5,864 nt of DNA from Bacteroidota bacterium (GTDB lineage: Bacteria; Bacteroidota; Bacteroidia; Bacteroidales; Prolixibacteraceae), in contig JAUZOB010000216.1 in assembly GCA_030706665.1 (NCBI GenBank), forward strand, positions 1 through 5,864, read 5' to 3'. The notes under the pieces were generated by a model that was given only the letters and a program-made list of their open reading frames with translations, was not told where the DNA came from and did not search any database. Below, in pieces: positions 1 to 5,132 of the stretch. Position 1 is the first letter of the stretch. Each line of letters begins with the position of its first letter. The position numbers were made by a program, and so were the translations under genes.

Positions 1-121
1 GACAAAATTACAACTATTTAGCTTATTACCATTCGAAGTTATAGAAATGATGGATTGGCATAGTAGTTGATATATACAAATAGAGAAATGTAAATATATA
101 AACCAATTAAAAAATAAGGAT

Positions 122-484
122 ATGTTAGAACATCTTACTAAAGAAACTTTCAAAGATAAAGTATTCAACTTTGAAGCAAATAAAGAATGGAAATATGAAG
201 GCAGTACTCCATGTTTGATTGATTTTTATGCAAACTGGTGCGGCCCTTGTAAAATGGTTGCTCCCATTTTGGAAGAGTTGCAGCAGGAATATGGTGAAAA
301 ACTTAAAATCTATAAAGTAGATACAGAAAAGGAACAGGAACTTTCTGCAATGTTTGGAATTCAAAGTATTCCTTCTCTGTTGTTTGTTCCTTTGGAAGGA
401 CAACCGCAAATGGCTAAGGGTGCATTGCCTAAAGCGACTTTTGAACAGGCCATACAGGATGTGTTGAATGTTTCGAAACAATAA
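122..484 (+). CDS. trxA: Thioredoxin, Bacteroidales type, 120 aa
   Basis: This is a small thiol-disulfide oxidoreductase of the thioredoxin family that reduces protein disulfides. It has no signal peptide or membrane segment, so it should act in the cytoplasm. The active site WCGPC lies at residues 39-43 (C40 and C43) in the context DFYANWCGPCKM, and the conserved cis-proline is P84 in SIPS. The fold ends with the usual C-terminal helix (about 104-117). An N-terminal extension of roughly 10-15 residues makes it longer than the 105-109 aa of a minimal thioredoxin, and the segment KGALPKATF near residue 99 is typical of Bacteroidales homologues as I remember them. A further cysteine, C31, lies nine residues before the active site. 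The ATG at 122 is the natural start; AAGGA sits only one base upstream, too close for a normal ribosome binding site. I saw no convincing promoter in the 121 upstream bases, so it may be transcribed from further left. The family is certain; the exact paralogue is not. Confidence 0.95.
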   Translation: MLEHLTKETFKDKVFNFEANKEWKYEGSTPCLIDFYANWCGPCKMVAPILEELQQEYGEKLKIYKVDTEKEQELSAMFGIQSIPSLLFVPLEGQPQMAKGALPKATFEQAIQDVLNVSKQ

Positions 485-872
485 ATAATTGAAAGGAAAC
501 GGCTACGGGATAAGGATCTTTGTTATTTGAAAATATTCAAGTTCCGGTTGATTATTCCAATATAAACAACGCCCAGATAAAATGTTGATTGGATCGCGTT
601 GTAATATAATCGTTCAAAGATCTGAGGTGAGAATGTGTTTAATTACAGGAGTGAAATGAATTTGATCATCTGAGATATTCCTTTTTTAAGCTCTGTAGAA
701 TTCACGAAGATGAGAGATTTTTAATGCATTACCATTCCATTGTTGCGGGACTTCTTATTGAACGAGGGTAATTGTATCTTAGAATAAATAAAATGAGACT
801 GTCTGATAAGTCTGTTGCGAAAGCTAACCGGACTATTCAAACAGTCTCATTCTGTTATTAATTTGAATATCG
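485..872. other. Convergent spacer between trxA and murF, no gene
   Basis: The 3' ends of the thioredoxin gene and murF face each other across 388 bases. The only supported element is the murF terminator hairpin at 792-851. A weak inverted repeat, acaacgc (566-572) with gcgttgt (596-602), has a 23-base loop and no U-tract, so I do not call it a terminator for trxA. The trxA frame stays open for 26 codons beyond its stop, without recognisable protein character. No tRNA or small RNA could be recognised. Confidence 0.6.
792..851 (-). terminator. Intrinsic terminator of murF, two-part hairpin
   Basis: The outer arms aatgagactgt (792-802) and acagtctcatt (841-851) pair perfectly over 11 bases. 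Inside, after a symmetric 6-base internal loop, agtc (809-812) pairs with gact (831-834), and a further stem closes on a GAAA tetraloop (819-822) flanked by gc/gc. Read on the minus strand, the hairpin starts 22 bases after the murF stop and is followed by a T-rich run (ttttatttatt), as expected of a Rho-independent terminator. On the plus strand the following bases are much less T-rich, so it should serve murF mainly, with possible weaker use for trxA. Confidence 0.75.
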
Positions 873-2168
873 CTAAGAAATCAATTCAACCAAACCTTCA
901 AGCTTGATTCCTCTTGAACCCTTAATAAGTATCGTATTCCCTTCGGGAGGTGTTTGTTTGAGAAATTCTGCAACTTCTTTCGAGGTGGTAAATTTAAGAT
1001 AACCGTCGGGAGTAGAAGTATTCCCAAATTGCTCGCCAACTAGTATTACATTCTTGAATCTGCCTTCGATTGCTAATTCAATAATCTTTTGGTGTTCTTC
1101 AGCAGAAGAGGCTCCGAGTTCAAGCATGTCGCCCAAAATAAGCAATGGCTTATGGGGTTTCATTTTGATGAAGTTGTTTAATGATGCCCTCATGCTTGTC
1201 GGATTTGCATTGTATGCATCGAGGAGGATCGTGTTGTTCTCTTTACGAATTAATTGAGATCGCAGGTTTTGTGGTTTGTATTCTTCTATTGCTTTTTGAA
1301 TCAGCAACGGATCGACACCGAAGTATAGTCCGATAGCTGCAGCAGCCATTGCATTCTCAAAATTATAGTTTCCTACCAGATTTGTCTTGTGATATAACCA
1401 TCCTTTGGGATAAAGAGCTCTGAAATAAAGAAACATACTTGCAGTATCCAGGATCTCTCCCTGCAATTCGGCATTATCGTCTGTTCCGTAAGTAAAACGA
1501 GGCAGATTACCTGATATTTCTTTCAGAATCGGATTGTCTTTGTTGATAAAGATGCGTCCCTGGTGCTTTTCAAGGAAACGGTACAGCTCGCCTTTTGTCT
1601 TTTTTATTCCTTCAAATGACCCAAATCCTTCAAGATGGGCTTTCCCGATGTTTGTAATCAATCCGAAATCAGGTTGAGCAATTTCACAAAGCGTTGCAAT
1701 TTCTCCCGGATGATTGGCTCCCATTTCTACAACAGCCATTTCAATGTCCGGGGTAATGCTGAGCAACGTCAAAGGAACTCCAATGTGATTGTTTAGATTT
1801 CCGGTAGTGGCAATAGTCCGGAATTTCTTAGACAGAACTGCGTGTACCAATTCTTTGGTGGTTGTTTTCCCATTAGTTCCGGTGATTGACAGAATCGGAA
1901 GACCAAGTGTTTTGCGATGAAAAGCTGCCAGTTTTTGTAAAGCAATCAGCGTATCTTCAACCAAAATGGTTTTTTCGTTCAGATAGAATTCCGGATTGTC
2001 AATGATTGCGTATTCGCAACCTGATTCCAGTGCCTTGGATGCGTAAGTATTTCCGTCGAAATTATCTCCTTTAAGAGCAAAAAACAGAGTTCCGGGTGAA
2101 GCCTTTCTGCTATCGGTTATTACCTGTGGAAATTTGAGAAATATCTGATACAGTTGTTCTGTTTGCAT
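873..2168 (-). CDS. murF: UDP-N-acetylmuramoyl-tripeptide--D-alanyl-D-alanine ligase MurF, 431 aa
   Basis: MurF is the cytoplasmic ATP-dependent ligase that adds D-Ala-D-Ala to the UDP-MurNAc-tripeptide, the last soluble step of peptidoglycan precursor synthesis. The N-terminal UDP-substrate domain covers about residues 1-88, with TDSR (18-21) and the segment LFFALKGDNFDGN (28-40). The central ATPase domain has the Mur P-loop TGTNGKTTT (96-104), followed by VEMGANHPGEI (147-157) and GNYNFENAMAA (266-276). The C-terminal domain carries LLDAYNANPTSM (315-326), LGDMLELG (345-352) and KGSRG (416-420). The frame is open 13 codons further, to an ATG at 2207 (444 aa), but those residues (MFFYFHPLKKENV) lie outside the family's usual start and MQTEQLYQIFLK matches it, so I prefer 2168. 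Neither start has a Shine-Dalgarno site. All expected motifs are present and the gene looks intact. A terminator after gldJ separates it from that gene, so it is probably its own transcription unit. Confidence 0.95.
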   Translation of the reverse strand: MQTEQLYQIFLKFPQVITDSRKASPGTLFFALKGDNFDGNTYASKALESGCEYAIIDNPEFYLNEKTILVEDTLIALQKLAAFHRKTLGLPILSITGTNGKTTTKELVHAVLSKKFRTIATTGNLNNHIGVPLTLLSITPDIEMAVVEMGANHPGEIATLCEIAQPDFGLITNIGKAHLEGFGSFEGIKKTKGELYRFLEKHQGRIFINKDNPILKEISGNLPRFTYGTDDNAELQGEILDTASMFLYFRALYPKGWLYHKTNLVGNYNFENAMAAAAIGLYFGVDPLLIQKAIEEYKPQNLRSQLIRKENNTILLDAYNANPTSMRASLNNFIKMKPHKPLLILGDMLELGASSAEEHQKIIELAIEGRFKNVILVGEQFGNTSTPDGYLKFTTSKEVAEFLKQTPPEGNTILIKGSRGIKLEGLVELIS

Positions 2169-2405
2169 AACGTTTTCTTTTTTCAGAGGGTGAAAATAAA
2201 AAAACATAGAGGAATAGGAGCTGATTTTATGGCGCTTTTTTCAAAAGAGAAGTAGAAATATAAATTAAGGGTATCAAAAAGAGATCAAGATTATCGCAAC
2301 GCTATATTCCATTCGTTAAAATAATGATTGAATCCCGTTCGAATTTCGCATGAAGGGGGATCTCGATAAGGTCTTGAAATCGTGATGCTATAGCGTTAAT
2401 AATAA

Positions 2406-2420
2406 CAAATGCAGCATTTG
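2406..2420. repeat. Short dyad, caaatgc-a-gcatttg
   Basis: Two 7-base half-sites, caaatgc and gcatttg, are separated by one base. With no loop this is a dyad of the kind bound by dimeric proteins rather than a good RNA hairpin. It lies in the murF upstream spacer, 30 bases before the first palindromic repeat. There is no direct evidence of function. Confidence 0.4.
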
Positions 2421-2449
2421 CGATTTTATGTGTGGTGTAATCTGATATG

Positions 2450-2478
2450 AGTTTCTTCTAATTAGAATGAACTCTTGT
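2450..2478. repeat. Palindromic repeat, copy 1 (imperfect)
   Basis: This copy matches copy 2 at 26 of 29 positions, with a fixed offset of 66 bases. It opens with agtttcttctaattagaa, identical in both copies. The surrounding 26 bases (2449-2474) are a near-perfect palindrome, broken only at one T/G and one C/T pair. It lies about 290 bases upstream of murF. It could be one half of a paired protein-binding site, or a small dispersed palindromic element. Confidence 0.75.
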
Positions 2479-2515
2479 GCGAGACTAACGCTTTTGCTTA
2501 TCAGGGAATTATATA

Positions 2516-2544
2516 AGTTTCTTCTAATTAGAAGAAACTCTCGT
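2516..2544. repeat. Palindromic repeat, copy 2 (perfect 24-base palindrome)
   Basis: Bases 2516-2539 form a perfect 24-base palindrome: the half agtttcttctaa is followed by its exact reverse complement. As RNA it would fold into a 10-pair stem with an AAUU loop, but no T-tract follows on either strand, so it is not a standard terminator. Its centre lies 66 bases from that of copy 1. The perfect symmetry here and the damaged symmetry in copy 1 suggest that this is the better-preserved unit. Confidence 0.8.
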
Positions 2545-2706
2545 TGTGGCTAAAATACTGATGAATGGGAATAATGAAAGAGGGGAGTGGAAATTTTTGT
2601 TCCGATTCAATCTTAGTAATGAATAATAGAAAAGGGACTATTCCAGAAGTCGATTTGCCTTTTAAAAAATGAATGTTTGAGTTTAGGCTTGGAGGATCAT
2701 ACAAAC

Positions 2707-2744
2707 AAAAGAGGCTGTCCGAAATTACCCGGACAGCCTCTTTT
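2707..2744 (-). terminator. Intrinsic terminator after gldJ, potentially bidirectional
   Basis: The arms gaggctgtcc (2711-2720) and ggacagcctc (2731-2740) pair perfectly over 10 bases around a 10-base loop. Flanking aaaa and tttt extend the pairing to 14. On the minus strand the hairpin begins 27 bases after the gldJ stop and is followed by ttttgtttgt; on the plus strand ttttt follows, so it could work both ways. It implies that gldJ transcription ends here rather than continuing into murF. Confidence 0.9.
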
Positions 2745-2767
2745 TATCGTGAATGAAATGATAAATT

Positions 2768-4213
2768 CTAATGTTTAAAACCTTTTGGGCTACCAACACG
2801 GGTCATTGCGCAACGGAAGCCAAGATCACTGGTTGAACGGTTTTCATCGAGATAACGACGTGTGCCGGGAGATAACCAATAAGGTCTGTCTTTCCATGAT
2901 CCTCCTTTGTAAACTCTGGCATGGTCGGTAATCAGGGATGAGAATTCGCCTGCATGTTTGCCTTGCACATACATATTGTGCGTTTTGAGGTTGTCTTTTT
3001 TCTCTACCCAGTTGTCCCCTTCTACTATTTGAGAGTCATATGAACCATCCCGGAAGTTGCGATAATCAGCAATGGTGTCAACCATCAGGCGTCCATATTG
3101 ATCACGCATGAGTTTGCCTGCTGCGTCTTTTTTATAACGGGTAAAGACATTCCCCCGGTATGGCTGGAATTCTTTAACGTCTAAATTAGACAAAGGTCGA
3201 TATACATCGGCAACCCATTCGTTGACATTCCCGGCCATACAATATAAGCCATAGTCATTAGGTGCGTAAGAATCAACAGGTGCCGGGATGTCGGCATTGT
3301 CATTTAATGCACCGGCCATTCCCATCATATCTCCACGTCCACGGGTGAAGTTCGCCATCATTTGCCCTTTGGTCTTATTTTCCGGAGAACGAAGTGTTGC
3401 TCCGTTCCATGGATATATCTTACGATTGGAGAGTAATTCCCCGTCGGCATTTCCAATTAAACCGTAGGCGGCGTATTCCCATTCAGCTTCGGTTGGAAGT
3501 CGATAATTGGGTAAAAGGAAACCATCTTCCCAACGTGCTCTGCGTTCTGTGTTTTTTGCATCACGCATAGGCGTCTTTCCTGCTGCCCCATTGTACATTC
3601 CTGCAAGATAAGATTCAGTCGTAAATATATTTTGCCCTTTTTGATCAGGATCCGGTTTTAGAATGCCGCGATCAATAAGAATCTTCTCATTCACACGGTC
3701 GGTTCTCCACCTGCAATAATCATTTGCCTGAATCCAGCTGACACCTACTACTGGGTAGTTGCTATATGCCGGATGACGCAGATAGTTGTTGATATAAGGC
3801 TCGTTGTAGGCTAGCTCTTCTCTCCATACAAGAGTATCGGGCAAGGCTGTCTGATACTTTTCCGGATTGCCTGGATATACTCTTCTAAGCCAGTGAAGAT
3901 ATTCGCGATAGTCAATATTTCTGACTTCAGTCTGATCCATGTAAAATGAAGCTACAGTAACACGACGGGGGGGATTGTCTCCTTTGTGCATCACATCTTC
4001 TTCTACTCTTCCCATAATAAAGGTACCTCCCTGAATAAACGCTAAGCCCGGTCCTGTTGCCTGTTCATAAGCTCCGTCTGACTGAAATCCTCCCGTCTGC
4101 GGATCGTTATAGGCCCATCCTGTAGTTGATGAAGCATTTTTGGAAGACTTCTTACTACATGAAGACAGTAGGGATATTGACAAGGCGATCAATAGAAATG
4201 ACTGTAATCTCAT
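2768..4213 (-). CDS. gldJ: Gliding motility/T9SS lipoprotein GldJ, 481 aa
   Basis: GldJ is a lipoprotein with a formylglycine-generating-enzyme (FGE/SUMF1) fold. In Flavobacterium johnsoniae it is needed for gliding and type IX secretion and stabilises its paralogue GldK. A lipoprotein signal ends in LSSC, with C19 as the lipidation site. A linker containing TGW and GGFQ follows, then an FGE-like domain from about 55 to 473: GPGLAFIQGGTFIMG (54-68), FYMDQTEV (90-97), YLRHPAYSNYPVVGVSWIQA (144-163), WRTDRVNE (169-176), YRLPTEAEWEYAA (237-249), MAGNVNEWVADVYRP (326-340), VYKGGSWKDR (434-443) and GFRCAM (465-470). The YLRHPAY, WRTDRVNE and VADVYRP segments fit GldJ better than GldK/PorK, although GldK remains the alternative name. 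The two cysteines used by catalytic FGEs after GGS are replaced here by D442 and L447, so it should be structural. It is monocistronic or last in its unit; a terminator follows 27 bases after the stop, and no gldKLMN genes adjoin it. The start at 4213 is fixed by the signal peptide. Confidence 0.88.
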   Translation of the reverse strand: MRLQSFLLIALSISLLSSCSKKSSKNASSTTGWAYNDPQTGGFQSDGAYEQATGPGLAFIQGGTFIMGRVEEDVMHKGDNPPRRVTVASFYMDQTEVRNIDYREYLHWLRRVYPGNPEKYQTALPDTLVWREELAYNEPYINNYLRHPAYSNYPVVGVSWIQANDYCRWRTDRVNEKILIDRGILKPDPDQKGQNIFTTESYLAGMYNGAAGKTPMRDAKNTERRARWEDGFLLPNYRLPTEAEWEYAAYGLIGNADGELLSNRKIYPWNGATLRSPENKTKGQMMANFTRGRGDMMGMAGALNDNADIPAPVDSYAPNDYGLYCMAGNVNEWVADVYRPLSNLDVKEFQPYRGNVFTRYKKDAAGKLMRDQYGRLMVDTIADYRNFRDGSYDSQIVEGDNWVEKKDNLKTHNMYVQGKHAGEFSSLITDHARVYKGGSWKDRPYWLSPGTRRYLDENRSTSDLGFRCAMTRVGSPKGFKH

Positions 4214-4686
4214 TTTATCGTATTTTCTAATATTCTGACTTAAAATGGTTAACGCTTCCTGTATGTCTGATAGACTACAGGATTCTGATTGGCTACCTAC
4301 AAGTAACCGAGTAATTGCAAATTTGATAATTTTATTTACAATTTTTGCAGGTGTGACCCTATTTTAATACAAAAAAAGAAATAATGACTGCAAACTCAAA
4401 ATATTCCCAACTAGTTTGAGCTTTTATTTCTAATTTCTCACAGATCAAATCTTATTTGAATGACTCATCTTTTGGTCCTTTCTTGATTGCATAATACAAA
4501 CGATGTAAGAATAAGTCTGTAGAATGTCAATTCAAAATTCTAAAAAGTATTATCCTGTCAAAACAATTTTATTTGGAAAACGTTTTGTAATTGGATTTAT
4601 TACATCGGAAGTGCTTTTTGTGAAGAAAATTCTTTGTTTTACTCATATTTTGTCTTTTCGTACATTTATATGACCCCGGAAGTGGA
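4214..4686. other. AT-rich divergent spacer upstream of gldJ
   Basis: No coding region is apparent in this 473-base stretch. The gldJ promoter should lie here on the minus strand. The best -7-like match is CAAATTTG (4318-4325, 7 of 8, self-complementary), roughly 105 bases before the start, with no -33 TTG at the right spacing. Other small dyads are aaaacgtttt (4577-4586) and a widely spaced pair, cgatgtaa (4501-4508) with ttacatcg (4600-4607). TACATTTA (4661-4668) is a 7-of-8 plus-strand -7-like match just before the porU-like relic. None is strong evidence. Confidence 0.45.
4377..4431 (-). terminator. Possible minus-strand terminator or leader hairpin upstream of gldJ
   Basis: Read on the minus strand, agaaataa (4431-4424) can pair with ttatttct (4384-4377), and inside it ctcaaa pairs with tttgag (4420-4415 with 4400-4395). 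A run of seven T residues follows directly (4377-4371). The layout resembles a terminator, but the stem is AT-rich with a lopsided internal loop, so it may be chance in AT-rich DNA. If real, it would end a minus-strand transcript arising opposite the porU relic, or attenuate a long gldJ leader. Confidence 0.25.
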
Positions 4687-4990
4687 ATGCAAATGAAGCA
4701 AAAAATAGCATCCTAAGGCTATATGGATCATTCTGGAATTAAGGCAAGAACAAGGGTGGAAATAAGTATTAGCGACCGAGGAATATGGCACATCCCTTTT
4801 GACTAACTTAAGAAAAATCGGGATTGTAAAACTGGTTTATGTAATAGTATCCGGAAAAGGAGGAATGGTACTTTCGATGATAAATAATCAACCCTGTTCT
4901 GACAATTTGTGACTGGTACAACGGTGTGTCGGAAAAGAGGGTAGAAATTGTGACTTTATTATGTGTATATACAGGGTAGAAAGGCTCAGG
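4687..4990 (+). pseudogene. porU: Decayed 5' stump of porU (T9SS C-terminal signal peptidase/sortase)
   Basis: PorU cleaves the C-terminal sorting domain from type IX cargo at the cell surface and joins cargo to its lipid anchor; intact proteins exceed 1,000 residues. From the ATG at 4687 one frame reads MQMKQKIAS, a stop (4714-4716), then RVEISISDRGIWHIPFD up to 4803. Skipping one base (T4804) continues as NLRKIGI, which restores the expected PorU N-terminal pattern of a strand, D-x-G-I/V-x-x-I and L-x-x-x-G-I/V. The second frame runs on with GKGGM (4853-4867), NNQPCSDNL (4883-4909), a stop (4910-4912), then VGKEG and DFIMCIYRVER to about 4984. These echo the intact G-x-G-G-x-M, P-x-x-D-L, G-E-x-D-G and D-Y-I-L-F-Y segments in the right order. 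Everything after about 110 residues, including the catalytic domain, is absent before porV. The strand and position next to porV and gldJ match porU in relatives. The similarity was read by eye against remembered family patterns, so the call is provisional. Confidence 0.6.
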
Positions 4991-5074
4991 AATAAAAAAG
5001 TGTTTGTTATTAAATAAATCAGTAGTTGATAGATAATAATTTAAGTAATGATGCGTTTGTTCTATTTGAAATGA

Positions 5075-5104
5075 GTTGTAAAGGATTGGAAATCTCTATA
5101 TTTG
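5075..5104 (+). promoter_or_regulatory. Bacteroidetes-type promoter of porV
   Basis: TATATTTG (5097-5104) is a perfect match to the Bacteroidetes -7 consensus TAnnTTTG. A TTG (5076-5078) lies 18 bases upstream as the -33 element, close to the usual spacing. Transcription would start near 5110, leaving a leader of about 20-25 bases before the porV ATG at 5133. It gives porV its own promoter, independent of the remains of porU. Confidence 0.75.
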
Positions 5105-5132
5105 CGATTCTTAAAATATATAATAAATCCGT

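Larger units (their letters stand above)
2169..2767. other. Long spacer upstream of murF, with palindromic repeats
   Basis: About 600 bases separate the murF start from the end of gldJ, both genes being on the minus strand. The stretch holds the gldJ terminator, two copies of a palindromic repeat and a smaller dyad, described separately. The murF promoter should be here. The best minus-strand match to the Bacteroidetes -7 box is TATATTTC (7 of 8), reading down from about 2263, about 90 bases before the chosen start, but no -33 TTG sits at the right distance. A 9-base inverted repeat, aacgctata (2298-2306) and tatagcgtt (2389-2397), is too widely spaced to interpret. No frame looks like protein. 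Confidence 0.5.

Noticed and set aside
2..70. Possible C-terminal tail of an upstream gene (22 codons, TKLQLFSLLPFEVIEMMDWHSS, then TGA)
   Set aside because: The frame is open from the left edge and looks mildly protein-like, but another frame is also open for 13 codons and neither is recognisable. Too short to call.
125..481. 118-codon open frame on the minus strand
   Set aside because: It lies opposite the thioredoxin gene, and its Cys/Phe/Lys-rich translation has no family character. It is a shadow.
485..565. 26-codon in-frame extension after the thioredoxin stop
   Set aside because: Reading through gives a basic, featureless peptide; no frameshift or family match suggests a longer thioredoxin.
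566..602. Inverted repeat acaacgc/gcgttgt as a trxA terminator
   Set aside because: The stem is 7 bases with a 23-base loop, and no T-tract follows.
1054..1257. 67-codon open frame on the plus strand
   Set aside because: It lies entirely inside murF on the opposite strand and has no recognisable features.
2298..2397. Nine-base inverted repeat aacgctata/tatagcgtt
   Set aside because: The arms are 82 bases apart with nothing structured between them; chance is plausible in AT-rich DNA.
2768..4213. Annotation of the lipoprotein as GldK/PorK or as an active sulfatase-modifying enzyme
   Set aside because: Segments YLRHPAY, WRTDRVNE and VADVYRP fit GldJ better, no gldLMN follow, and the catalytic cysteine pair is absent.
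4501..4607. Eight-base inverted repeat cgatgtaa/ttacatcg, possible ends of a small mobile element
   Set aside because: There is no target duplication, transposase or internal structure, and 8 bases 91 apart is compatible with chance.
4723..4806. 27-codon standalone small gene
   Set aside because: It is better explained as part of the porU relic, because the reading continues in the next frame after one base.
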